In this document: positions 1 to 7,616 of the stretch, one piece after another
Layout of the letters: the number at the start of each line of letters is the position of its first letter
How positions within the stretch are numbered: position 1 is the stretch's first letter
NCBI GenBank assembly: GCA_037138055.1
Contig: JBAXJB010000039.1
Span: forward strand, 1 to 13,258
Origin: CAITNM01 sp037138055
GTDB lineage: Bacteria > Pseudomonadota > Alphaproteobacteria > Paracaedibacterales > CAITNM01
Direction of reading: 5' to 3'
Length of the DNA: 13,258 nucleotides
Program-made: the position numbers and the translations under genes
Notes under the pieces: generated by a model
Told to the model about the DNA's origin: nothing
Seen by the model: only the letters and a program-made list of their open reading frames with translations
Databases searched by the model: none

Positions 1-23
1 AGAAGCTGTTTCAACTGCATGTT

Positions 24-40
24 ATATAATTAAATTATAT
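24..40. repeat. AT-only inverted repeat 3' of dnaE
   Basis: ATATAATT at 24-31 and AATTATAT at 33-40 are perfect reverse complements around one base. As RNA this would be about 7 bp with a 3-base loop. It lies 18 bases beyond the dnaE stop on the minus strand. It has no GC pair and no clear U-run, so it is a poor intrinsic terminator and may be chance in AT-rich DNA. Confidence 0.35.
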
Positions 41-58
41 GTAGTCAGCTATAGTAAG

Positions 59-3000
59 TTAACCACACCAAGCCATCAACTGGTGGTATACATGAGTGTT
101 GATTGATTTTTTGCCTAAGCTAACGGTGGCGGGAATGCCTAAAGAATCTTTTGAAAACTCAAGCACTACTTCGCAGGCGCCTATTGGTAATGCTTGAATT
201 TCATCAAGCAATCCCTTAATTGGCTTGTCGCTTGCTACCTTCAAGCTAATGCTGGTGAAGGGCTGCATATCGTTTAGATTATAGATTTTGTTGGCAGTTA
301 AGCGCAGTTGTTCGTTATCTTTTTTAACAGCAACTTCAACAGCTAATAAATTTCCGACTTTTAACAAATCAACAGATTGACTGTAAATCTCACTAAATAA
401 CGTAACCTCATAGGTGCCTTCTTGGTCTGATAAACTTAGAAAGGCGTATTTTTGCCCTTTTTTTCCAGTGCGCACCGTTGTAGTGAGTAATACACCGGCC
501 ACACGAATATTACCTGCAGAAACAGTTGCGAACATTGAAGATGGTGTTAATTGAAGTTGCTCAATTTGTTGCTTATAAGCATTTAAGGGGTGGTCAGATA
601 GGTAGAACCCTAAGGAATCAAATTCTTTTTGTAGTGATGTTAATCCATCCCATTTTGGAACATCCGGAAGTTTGAAGGTGATTGAGTTATCTGTTGCTCC
701 TCCAAATAAACTGCGTTGAGAGCTTTTGGCAGCATTTGCCTTTTTGGAAGCAATGTAGCTTATGTGTTCAATAGCTTCAAACAGAGCGCGTCGGTTAGGC
801 TCTAAGCAATCAAAAGCGCCAGAACCAATTAAATTTTCTAATAGTCTTTTACTAAGGTGTTTTGAATCAACGCGTTCAATAAAATTAGTCATGGTTGAAA
901 ATGGTTCTTGCCCACGTACTTGTGCAAGAGCGTCAATAACTTGGCCTCCAACGTTTTTAAGGGCTCCTAAGCCAAAGCGAACAGCACGACCTTCCGCAGT
1001 GAAATTTGCAAAAGAATGATTAACGTCGGGTGGAAGTAATGTTGTGCCTATTCGTAGCATGTCTTGTTTGTAGGCGTTTATTTTATCGGTATTGTGCATA
1101 TCTGCTGTCATTGATGCAGCAAAGAAAGCAATTGGATAGTTTGCCTTTAGATAAGCGGTTTGATAAGCAAGAAGTGCGTAAGGAGCCGAATGTGATTTGT
1201 TAAATCCATACCCTGCGAACTTTGCCATTTGGTCAAATAATTGAGATGCAGTTTGAGGCTTCACTCCTTTTGCAATGGCACCAGTTACAAATTTTTCGCG
1301 TTGGTCATCCATTTCGCTTTTAATTTTTTTACCCATAGCACGACGCAGCATATCCGCAGCACCCAGGGTGTACCCACCAATGACTTGAGCAATTTGCATA
1401 ACCTGTTCTTGATAGACCATTACTCCATAGGTTGGCGCTAAAATTGGTTCAAGTTCAGGCGTTAAAAATGTAACAAGTTCTTGACCATGCTTGCATGCTA
1501 AGTACCTTGGTATGTCATCCATTGGGCCTGGTCTGTACAAAGCAACCAAGGCAATTAAATCTTCAAAGCGGTCAGGTCGTAATTTACGTAACACATCTCG
1601 CATACCAGCGCTTTCTAGCTGGAACACACCTACAACGTTAACGTTGCATAGTAATTCAAAAGTTTTTGGATCATCTAGAGGAATAGATTGAATCACAAAA
1701 TTAGGAAGTTGATGTTCAGCAGTTTCACGCACAATTTTGCAGGCATGTTCAATAATGCTAAGGGTTTTAAGGCCTAAGAAGTCGAATTTTACCAACCCTG
1801 CTAATTCAACATATTTCATGTTAAATTGCGTTGCTGGCAAGCTTGAGCTTTCATCTTTAAATAACGGAACTAAGGAAGTAAGTGGACGATCACCAATTAC
1901 AACACCCGCAGCGTGAGTTGAAGCATGACGATACAAACCTTCAAGTTTTTTACCAATTTCAACCATTTTTGCGATTGCATCATCATCGTCGCAAGCCTGA
2001 TTAATTGCTGGTTCTATTTCTATGGCTTGCTCTAGTGTTACAGGGCTAGCAGGATTGTTAGGTATCAATTTACAAATACGATCAACCACAGGGTAGGGGA
2101 TTTGCAAAACGCGCCCCACGTCGCGCAATACTGCGCGTGCCTGCAATTTACCAAAGGTAATAATGTGAGCAACTCGGTCACTGCCGTATTTTTGCTGAAC
2201 ATACACTAGAACTTCGTCTCTTCTGTCCTGACAAAAATCCACGTCAAAGTCAGGCATTGAAACACGTTCAGGGTTTAAAAAACGTTCAAAAATTAGCGTG
2301 AACCGAATAGGATCCATGTCAGTAATGGTTAGTGACCATGCCACTAGTGAACCTGCTCCAGAACCACGACCAGGCCCCACAGGAATTCCCTGTCCTTTTG
2401 CCCATTTTATAAAATCAGCAACGATCAAAAAGTATCCGCAGAATCCCATGTGCTTGATGATACCAATTTCATAGTTTAAGCGTTCTTGGTATTGGTTACG
2501 GATTTCTTCATGTTCGTCTTTTGCAAATCTCAAAAAAACTTCTTCTTGCAAGCGCTTTTCTAAACCTTCTTGTGCTTGAAAAACAAGCTCTTCTTCTTCA
2601 CTTCGCCCATTCTCACTATCAAAATGTGGAAGAATTGGGTTGTGAAGGGTAGGCATGAACCGACAACGTTTTGCAATATTGACTGTGTTTTGAATTGCTT
2701 CAGGCAAGTCTTTAAACAGCTCCTGCATTTCTGCCGAACTTTTAAAATAATGGTGAGGTGTGACTCTGCGTCGATCATCTTGCGCAACGTAAGTGCTGCT
2801 TGCAATGCATAGCAAAGCATCGTGGGCTTCAAAGTAGCTGAAATCGGGAAAATAAACATTGTTTGTGGCAACAAGCGGCAAGTTGTGCGTGTAAGCTTTT
2901 TCAATAAAAATTTCTTCAAGTTCTTGTTCTGCAGCTGTTCCGTGACGTTGAATTTCTACGTAAAGGCAGTCAGGGAAATATGCTTTAAGTTTATTTAAAA

Positions 3001-3475
3001 AATCATCAGATTCATTGATGTCTTCATTTTCTTCATGACTCACGTTGAGTTGTTTTGCTAATAGCTGACCCCAAACACCGTCTATACCCCCAGTTAAAGC
3101 GATTAAGCCTTGTGATCTGCTTTCTAAGTATTCAAAAGGAATATAAGGTTTCTCATGTTCACAAGGGGATCCGAGGTATAAATAGCTAACAATGTCTAAT
3201 AAATTTGTGTATCCAATTTCAGATGCAACAAGCAAGACTAAAGAGCCAATTGTGTCAGAAAACTGAACGCTAAGTTCACAACCAATGATTGGTTGAATGC
3301 CCGAGCTAGCGCATAACATTGCGCTTTCTAATGCACCAAAAAGATTATTGGTGTCTGTAATCGCAATAGCAGGTTGATCAAATTGCTCACAAAGTTGTGG
3401 CAATGACTTAACCTTAATGGCCCCTTCTGCTAGAGAATAGGCGCTATGGACACGAAGATGAACAAATCCAACCAT
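59..3475 (-). CDS. dnaE: DNA polymerase III subunit alpha
   Basis: Catalytic subunit of the replicative DNA polymerase. From the ATG at 3475 the protein has 1138 residues, close to E. coli DnaE. In order: N-terminal PHP domain (HLRVHSAYSL near residue 6, AITDTNNLFG near 37), palm with GPGRGSGAGS (367-376), catalytic aspartates in PDFDVDF (408-414) and KFDFLG (Asp565), RHASTHAAGVV (517-527), a helix-hairpin-helix around ALKNVGG (838-844), a beta-clamp-binding motif QRSLF (920-924) and a C-terminal OB fold (about 990-1040). The PHP motifs match the degenerate E. coli type (HLRVHS; Thr after AITD where active PHP domains have His), so proofreading probably comes from a separate DnaQ. A TTG two codons upstream is possible, but ATG gives the usual FVHLRVHS start. 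No clear Shine-Dalgarno is visible. A TTGACT box lies at 3513-3518, but no well-spaced -10 follows. Complete and intact. Confidence 0.98.
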   Translation of the reverse strand: MVGFVHLRVHSAYSLAEGAIKVKSLPQLCEQFDQPAIAITDTNNLFGALESAMLCASSGIQPIIGCELSVQFSDTIGSLVLLVASEIGYTNLLDIVSYLYLGSPCEHEKPYIPFEYLESRSQGLIALTGGIDGVWGQLLAKQLNVSHEENEDINESDDFLNKLKAYFPDCLYVEIQRHGTAAEQELEEIFIEKAYTHNLPLVATNNVYFPDFSYFEAHDALLCIASSTYVAQDDRRRVTPHHYFKSSAEMQELFKDLPEAIQNTVNIAKRCRFMPTLHNPILPHFDSENGRSEEEELVFQAQEGLEKRLQEEVFLRFAKDEHEEIRNQYQERLNYEIGIIKHMGFCGYFLIVADFIKWAKGQGIPVGPGRGSGAGSLVAWSLTITDMDPIRFTLIFERFLNPERVSMPDFDVDFCQDRRDEVLVYVQQKYGSDRVAHIITFGKLQARAVLRDVGRVLQIPYPVVDRICKLIPNNPASPVTLEQAIEIEPAINQACDDDDAIAKMVEIGKKLEGLYRHASTHAAGVVIGDRPLTSLVPLFKDESSSLPATQFNMKYVELAGLVKFDFLGLKTLSIIEHACKIVRETAEHQLPNFVIQSIPLDDPKTFELLCNVNVVGVFQLESAGMRDVLRKLRPDRFEDLIALVALYRPGPMDDIPRYLACKHGQELVTFLTPELEPILAPTYGVMVYQEQVMQIAQVIGGYTLGAADMLRRAMGKKIKSEMDDQREKFVTGAIAKGVKPQTASQLFDQMAKFAGYGFNKSHSAPYALLAYQTAYLKANYPIAFFAASMTADMHNTDKINAYKQDMLRIGTTLLPPDVNHSFANFTAEGRAVRFGLGALKNVGGQVIDALAQVRGQEPFSTMTNFIERVDSKHLSKRLLENLIGSGAFDCLEPNRRALFEAIEHISYIASKKANAAKSSQRSLFGGATDNSITFKLPDVPKWDGLTSLQKEFDSLGFYLSDHPLNAYKQQIEQLQLTPSSMFATVSAGNIRVAGVLLTTTVRTGKKGQKYAFLSLSDQEGTYEVTLFSEIYSQSVDLLKVGNLLAVEVAVKKDNEQLRLTANKIYNLNDMQPFTSISLKVASDKPIKGLLDEIQALPIGACEVVLEFSKDSLGIPATVSLGKKSINTHVYHQLMAWCG

Positions 3476-3556
3476 GAACAATTAATAAAAAACTGTATCC
3501 ATAATGTGCCGAAGTCAAGCGCTGTTTTCAAGGGCTGTTAATCAGAACTCAAAAAT

Positions 3557-4009
3557 TTAACGTCTTTCCTTAGCCGATGCTTCAGTCCAGAAACGTTCTA
3601 GTTTCTGCAAGGAGCTTCCTAACAGAGCTAAAGTTTCTTTCCCGCCCTTATTATTAAGGCCTTCTGCATGATTATGGAAAATGCGATCAAATTTCTTGTA
3701 TAAGTCTAACCCTTTTTGGGATAGCTTTACGTGGCTTGAACGACGATCATGAGGTGTTGGAACCTGTATAATGTACTCATTTTGCACCATTTTGCGCAAA
3801 TTATACGACACATTTGAACCAAGGTAATACCCTCGATTTGTCAATTCACCAATAGTTAACTGATTTGTGCCAATATTACAAAGCACGATGGTTTGGACAT
3901 TATTGATATCAAATATGGCCAAATGATCCAGCTCTGCTTTTACTACATCTAAAAAAAGGCGATGAAGTCGCTCAAGAGCTTGGACTGAATCAAAGTATTC
4001 TTCTTTCAT
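3557..4009 (-). CDS. MarR-type winged-helix regulator, LdtR-like
   Basis: A 150-residue DNA-binding transcriptional regulator. The segment from about residue 33 (FDINNVQ) through LTIGELTNRGYYLGSNVSYN (51-70) to LRKMVQNEYI is the DNA-recognition region. The wing follows at PHDRRSSHVKLSQKG (86-100), the classic DRR-wing arrangement of MarR proteins. Flanking N- and C-terminal helices would form the dimer interface. The RGYYLGSNVSYNL signature is characteristic, from memory, of the alphaproteobacterial family containing LdtR of Liberibacter and Sinorhizobium, which controls an L,D-transpeptidase and stress genes. Whether the target is the same here is unknown, and no transpeptidase gene lies nearby. 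The gene is flanked by dnaE and gltA. A 7+7 inverted repeat lies 23 to 51 bases upstream of the start and could be its own operator. No strong Shine-Dalgarno is seen before the ATG at 4009. Confidence 0.88.
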   Translation of the reverse strand: MKEEYFDSVQALERLHRLFLDVVKAELDHLAIFDINNVQTIVLCNIGTNQLTIGELTNRGYYLGSNVSYNLRKMVQNEYIIQVPTPHDRRSSHVKLSQKGLDLYKKFDRIFHNHAEGLNNKGGKETLALLGSSLQKLERFWTEASAKERR

Positions 4010-4031
4010 AGATTACATTTACTTATGGACA

Positions 4032-4060
4032 TTAACTAAAATATACAATCAAATAGTTAA
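4032..4060. promoter_or_regulatory. inverted repeat, candidate operator of the regulator gene
   Basis: TTAACTA (4032-4038) and TAGTTAA (4054-4060) are perfect reverse complements separated by 15 bases. Their centres are 22 bases apart, about two helical turns, which suits a dimeric winged-helix protein. The repeat sits just upstream of the regulator start at 4009, where its promoter must lie. Autoregulation is inference; the AT-rich background makes chance repeats more likely. Confidence 0.4.
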
Positions 4061-4080
4061 AATTAATTTAATATAATGTA

Positions 4081-4117
4081 AAAAAAACAATAAAATAGCC
4101 ATATATTTTGCTATCTG
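4081..4117 (-). terminator. weak rho-independent terminator candidate 3' of gltA
   Basis: Read on the minus strand, AGATAGC and GCTATTT form a short stem (five Watson-Crick pairs plus an A-T and a G-U) around a 10-base loop. It is followed by TTATTG and a run of eight T. It lies about 105 bases beyond the gltA stop and before the regulator gene. The stem is weak but the U-run is long, so it may end the gltA transcript. Confidence 0.4.
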
Positions 4118-4170
4118 TTATTTTGGGGTAATTATGAAAGGCAGACGCTTAAATCTAATGATTTTGCGTG

Positions 4171-4207
4171 TTTCAAGGCATTTTTCAAGGCATTATGTGG
4201 CTTGAAA
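4171..4207. repeat. 12-bp tandem repeat with inverted half copy, 3' of gltA
   Basis: TTTCAAGGCATT occurs twice in direct succession (4171-4182 and 4183-4194). Its first seven bases recur as the reverse complement CTTGAAA at 4201-4207, giving a possible stem with an 11-base loop. It lies 16 bases beyond the gltA stop. No U-run follows on the minus strand, so it is not a standard terminator. It could be slippage-generated DNA or a 3'-end stabilising structure. Confidence 0.6.
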
Positions 4208-4222
4208 GCCTTTAGTTTAGCT

Positions 4223-5500
4223 CTATGTGCTCTTAAAAAAAGTACGATTTTTTTCACCGACATAAAGTTGTCGTGGTCTTCCGATTTTTTGAGCAGGATC
4301 AGCCATCATTTCATTCCATTGCGCAATCCAACCAACGGTGCGTGCAACCGAAAAAATAACAGTAAACATAGATGTTGGTATTTCTAATGCTTTAAACATA
4401 ATGCCCGAATAGAAATCTACGTTGGGATAAAGCTTTTTTTCAATGAAATAGGGATCTTTCAAAGCAATAGACTCAAGTTCAAGAGCTATTTCTAATAGAG
4501 GGTCACTAAGTTTAAGTTGATCTAATACATCGTGACATGCTTTGCGAATGATGTGAGCGCGTGGGTCATAATTCTTGTACACTCGGTGACCAAAGCCTGA
4601 AAGTCGGAAAGAATCATTTTTACTTTTTGCGCGTTCTATATATTCAGGGATATTTTTTACTGAACCTATTTGCTTAAGCATGGAAAGTACAGCTTCATTT
4701 GCACCACCATGAGCTGGCCCCCATAAAGCAGCAATTCCAGAAGCAATACAAGCAAATGGATTGGCTTGGCTAGATCCAGCGAGTCTAACGGTTGATGTTG
4801 AAGCATTTTGTTCATGATCTGCATGCAATATGAATATTATGTCCATGGCGCGGGCAATAACAGGATTTATCTGATATGGCTCAGATGGAATGGCGAACAT
4901 CATATTTAGAAAATTTTGCGAATAGGTTAGCTGGTTTTTTGGATATGGTAGAGGGCAGCCGCGTGCGTAATTGTACGCCATTGCTGCAATAGTTGGCATT
5001 TTAGCAATCAGACGATGAGATGCTATCTCTCGTTGTTGTGGATCATAAATATCAAGACTGTCATGATAAAAAGCAGAAAGTGCCCCAACAACGCCAACCA
5101 TAATTGCCATTGGATGTGCATCACGACGAAATCCTTGAAAAAATGATCGTAATTGTTCATGCACCATAGTGTGGTGATTTATTGATTGTTCAAAAGATTC
5201 TTTCTGTGCAATGTCAGGTAATTCACCGTAAAGTAGTAAATGGGCAACCTCTAGAAAATCACACTTTTCGACTAGGTCTTCAATAGGATAGCCACGGTAT
5301 AATAAAACGCCTTCATCACCATTAATGTATGTAATGCTGGATGTGCAGCTTGCTGTTGAAGTGAATCCGGGGTCATAACAAAACATCCCTGTTTCTTGGT
5401 AGAAGTTACGAATATCAAGAACATCTGGCCCACAACTGCCTTTGAGGATGGGAACCTCGATAGTTTTTCCATCAATTGTAATTGTGGCTTTGCGGGTCAT
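4223..5500 (-). CDS. gltA: citrate synthase
   Basis: Condenses acetyl-CoA with oxaloacetate to citrate, the entry step of the TCA cycle, in the cytoplasm. The protein has 425 residues, the length of the long proteobacterial type. Catalytic residues fall at the same numbers as in E. coli GltA: His264 in GPAHGGANEA, His305 in SGFGHRVYKNYDPRA and Asp362 in PNVDFYSGI. HADHEQNAS (226-234) and RRDAHPMAIM (125-134) are further signatures. The N-terminal small beta domain (ATITIDGK) is that of NADH-sensitive proteobacterial enzymes, though NADH control is not shown here. The ATG at 5500 gives the expected N-terminus; only a weak AGG precedes it. On the minus strand TATAAA at 5516-5521 could be a -10 box, but its best -35 partner (TTGTTA) is spaced only 15 bases away. 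It is 57 bases downstream of asnB and may also be read from there. Confidence 0.98.
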   Translation of the reverse strand: MTRKATITIDGKTIEVPILKGSCGPDVLDIRNFYQETGMFCYDPGFTSTASCTSSITYINGDEGVLLYRGYPIEDLVEKCDFLEVAHLLLYGELPDIAQKESFEQSINHHTMVHEQLRSFFQGFRRDAHPMAIMVGVVGALSAFYHDSLDIYDPQQREIASHRLIAKMPTIAAMAYNYARGCPLPYPKNQLTYSQNFLNMMFAIPSEPYQINPVIARAMDIIFILHADHEQNASTSTVRLAGSSQANPFACIASGIAALWGPAHGGANEAVLSMLKQIGSVKNIPEYIERAKSKNDSFRLSGFGHRVYKNYDPRAHIIRKACHDVLDQLKLSDPLLEIALELESIALKDPYFIEKKLYPNVDFYSGIMFKALEIPTSMFTVIFSVARTVGWIAQWNEMMADPAQKIGRPRQLYVGEKNRTFFKST

Positions 5501-5557
5501 ATGCTTATGCCTAAAGGATTTATATCATTGCGTTGAGTGTAACAAAGAATAAATTTT

Positions 5558-7432
5558 CTACAAATTGTATTCTTTACGCCATTGCTGAAACATCAACACG
5601 ACCCACAGTTTATACTGATAGTTATATTGACCAGTTTGGTGCTTTTCCCAAGTTGATCTAATTGCTTGGTTGCTGATTCCAAATTCTTCTAATGATGACG
5701 AAAATAGTAACGAAGAAGCCCAAGCTTTTAAATCACCTCGTAGCCACGTATCAATCGGAACGCCAAAACCCATTTTGGGACGGTTAAACATTTGCTCTGG
5801 TATATAGGATTTTAAAATTTCTCTTAGAATCCATTTTCCTTTGCCGTGGTGCAGTTTTAAGTGTTCAGGTAGGCTCCATGCTAATGCAATAAGCCTGTGA
5901 TCAAGTAAAGGCACTCTAGCTTCTAAACTTACTGCCATGCTGGCGCGATCTACCTTCGTCAGAATATCTCCAGGCAGATAGGTCAACATATCCCAAAATT
6001 GAAAGTTTTCGATGCTATCGTTTAGCGATGGATGAGTAGGGAAGCAGTCGTCGGTTCCAGTTTCCCAGTGATGCACCAACATCCGGTAGCAGTCTGTTAA
6101 ATTTTTAGCCCGAAATAACTTGATGCCGCGATCTATTTTATCAGCAAGAAGCTTTGGGCACCCAGGCAGTTTTTCAAGTATTTTCCAAAACCATAGGGGA
6201 ATGCACCGTAAATACGGCACAAAGTATCTTATAAATCCAGGTGTGAGGCTTCTAATTTTCCACAGTTTTTTACCCAACGTGTACCGATTATATCCAGCGA
6301 AAAGTTCATCGCCTCCATCTCCGGAAAGACTTACGGTCACATGATCTCTAGCCAGCTTTGAAACTAAATACGTTGGAATTTGCGAAACATCCGCAAATGG
6401 TTCGTCGTACATGGAAGCTAAATGCGGGATAACCTCTTGTGCTTCTTTTGCTGAAACATAAAATTCATGGTGATCAGTTTGTAAATGCTCAGCAATTTGT
6501 TTGGCAAAGGGAGCTTCGTTGTAATTGGGAATATCAAAACCAATTGAAAAAGTTTTAATTCGATCAACTGATTGAGACTGCATTAAACTAACCACTAATG
6601 AGCTATCAATGCCACCAGACAAAAATGCGCCTAAAGGTACGTCTGCCTGACAACGTCGCTTCACAGCGTCTTTTAAAAGGGTGTGAGTGGCGTCTATCCA
6701 CTGTTCGTCTGTTTGATTGGCTGTGTAATTCTTTGCTTGAGTGATTTCTTCTTTCAAATCCCAATATACAGTTGTTGTGTTCTTTCCGTTTGCTAGCAGG
6801 TGCACAGCAGTTCCAGGCTTCACTTTTTGTAAATTTTCGAATATGCAGGATGTTTCAGGCACATAACCAAACGCAAAAAATTCTTTAGCTGCGTTTTTGT
6901 CTAGTTTACTTTCCCATGCAGGGTGCGGCATTAGGCTTTTGGGTTGTGACCCAAATAACCAAACATTATTCATGTGCCCAAAGTACAAAGGCTTTATGCC
7001 AACACGGTCTCGCACCAAAGTAAGCGTTTGCGTTTGTTTATCCCAAACAGCAAATGCAAACATACCAATAAACAATTTAACAGATGCTTCAATTCCCCAC
7101 ATATCGAAGGCCGCCAGCATAATTTCGGTATCGCTATGACCTTTAAAATCAATATTGGAAAGTGAGACTTTAATTTCAGCCCCATTAAAAACTTCTCCAT
7201 TATAAATCATCACGTAACGTCCCGAATGAGATGTCATTGGTTGATGGCCAGCAGGTGATAAATCAACAATTGATAAGCGTCTGTGAGCTAGGGCAACGCT
7301 ATGCTCTTGGCTAATCCAAATTCCATGTGAATCGGGTCCGCGTGACTGAATTTTTTCAGCCATCGTCTGTGCAAGTTGTTCATTAACTGAGAATTTTTTA
7401 GTAGGATCCCAAAAACCAGTGATACCGCACAT
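5558..7432 (-). CDS. asnB: glutamine-hydrolysing asparagine synthase / AsnB-type amidotransferase
   Basis: A two-domain enzyme. An N-terminal class II glutaminase releases ammonia from glutamine. A C-terminal synthetase activates a carboxylate (aspartate in true asparagine synthetases) with ATP and amidates it. I chose the ATG at 7432 rather than 7444 because the next codon is Cys, which must become the N-terminal nucleophile (MCGITGFWDP). This gives 624 residues. Also seen: RGPDSHG (31-37), AHRRLSIVD (49-57), YNGEVFN (77-83), GHSDTE (98-103), the ATP pyrophosphatase loop SGGIDSS (272-278) and SGDGGDELFAGYNRY (370-384). Both domains look active. This length class also contains enzymes that amidate sugars in O-antigen or exopolysaccharide pathways. 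No polysaccharide genes are adjacent, so asparagine synthesis is the simpler reading, but the substrate is not proven. No clear Shine-Dalgarno. The start lies only 13 bases beyond a hairpin plus U-run. Confidence 0.93.
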   Translation of the reverse strand: MCGITGFWDPTKKFSVNEQLAQTMAEKIQSRGPDSHGIWISQEHSVALAHRRLSIVDLSPAGHQPMTSHSGRYVMIYNGEVFNGAEIKVSLSNIDFKGHSDTEIMLAAFDMWGIEASVKLFIGMFAFAVWDKQTQTLTLVRDRVGIKPLYFGHMNNVWLFGSQPKSLMPHPAWESKLDKNAAKEFFAFGYVPETSCIFENLQKVKPGTAVHLLANGKNTTTVYWDLKEEITQAKNYTANQTDEQWIDATHTLLKDAVKRRCQADVPLGAFLSGGIDSSLVVSLMQSQSVDRIKTFSIGFDIPNYNEAPFAKQIAEHLQTDHHEFYVSAKEAQEVIPHLASMYDEPFADVSQIPTYLVSKLARDHVTVSLSGDGGDELFAGYNRYTLGKKLWKIRSLTPGFIRYFVPYLRCIPLWFWKILEKLPGCPKLLADKIDRGIKLFRAKNLTDCYRMLVHHWETGTDDCFPTHPSLNDSIENFQFWDMLTYLPGDILTKVDRASMAVSLEARVPLLDHRLIALAWSLPEHLKLHHGKGKWILREILKSYIPEQMFNRPKMGFGVPIDTWLRGDLKAWASSLLFSSSLEEFGISNQAIRSTWEKHQTGQYNYQYKLWVVLMFQQWRKEYNL

Positions 7433-7445
7433 ATCGCACAACATT

Positions 7446-7467
7446 AAAAAGCTAGTGCGAATCTAGC
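7446..7467 (-). terminator. rho-independent terminator candidate after tRNA-Glu
   Basis: On the minus strand GCTAG, a 7-base loop and CTAGC are followed directly by TTTTT. It lies 35 bases beyond the 3' end of tRNA-Glu and 13 bases before the asnB start, so it probably ends the tRNA transcript. The stem is only 5 bp, so efficiency may be partial. Confidence 0.5.
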
Positions 7468-7468
7468 A

Positions 7469-7497
7469 AATATAACGACGACAATAAAGATGGATAA
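7469..7497 (-). promoter_or_regulatory. weak promoter candidate for asnB
   Basis: On the minus strand TTATCC (7497-7492, 3 of 6 to the -35 consensus), 17 bases, then TATATT (7474-7469, 5 of 6 to the -10). Transcription would start near 7462, inside the preceding hairpin. Transcripts from here would therefore lack its 5' arm and escape termination. The -35 is poor, so this is tentative. Confidence 0.25.
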
Positions 7498-7502
7498 TAA
7501 AT

Positions 7503-7578
7503 TGGCGTCCCCAACGGGAGTCGAACCCGTGTTCCCGCCTTGAAAGGGCGACGTCCTAGGCCACTAGACGATGGGGAC
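7503..7578 (-). tRNA. tRNA-Glu (anticodon UUC), CCA encoded
   Basis: Read on the minus strand, a 76-base cloverleaf runs from GTCCCCA to TGGGGAC plus GCCA. The 7-bp acceptor stem pairs perfectly (7578-7572 with 7513-7507). The anticodon loop is CTTTCAA, giving anticodon TTC, which reads GAA/GAG. The T-arm carries GGTTCGACTCC. The discriminator is G and the terminal CCA is encoded (7505-7503). It lies between speE and asnB on the same strand, has its own promoter immediately upstream and a hairpin-U terminator downstream, so it is probably a separate transcription unit. Confidence 0.98.
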
Positions 7579-7587
7579 TTGGAATGA

Positions 7588-7616
7588 ACTATAATGTTTA
7601 AATGCCTTTTCGTCAA
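7588..7616 (-). promoter_or_regulatory. sigma-70-type promoter of tRNA-Glu
   Basis: On the minus strand TTGACG (7616-7611, 5 of 6 to TTGACA), exactly 17 bases, then TATAGT (7593-7588, 5 of 6 to TATAAT). The first tRNA base is 10 bases beyond the -10 box, so the leader would be only 1 to 3 bases. The -35 box overlaps the speE stop codon (TGA at 7615-7613). Confidence 0.7.

Noticed and set aside
2560..2919. 119-codon same-strand ORF inside dnaE, and other overlapping frames in dnaE, asnB, speE, mrp and prmA
   Set aside because: They lie wholly inside strongly supported genes in another frame or strand and show no domain, ribosome site or plausible protein composition.
3476..3481. TTG start of dnaE at 3481
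   Set aside because: The ATG at 3475 gives the conserved N-terminus and no ribosome site favours the TTG.
4134..4205. Plus-strand ORF MKGRRLNLMILRVSRHFSRH... with GGGG upstream and TATAAT at 4072-4077
   Set aside because: It has only 23 codons, and part of it is just the 12-bp tandem repeat read as FSRH. No good -35 box pairs with the TATAAT. It is more likely a chance ORF in the gltA-regulator spacer.
7433..7444. Upstream ATG of asnB at 7444
   Set aside because: Starting there would bury the catalytic cysteine behind four extra residues. Class II glutaminases need Cys directly after the initiator Met.
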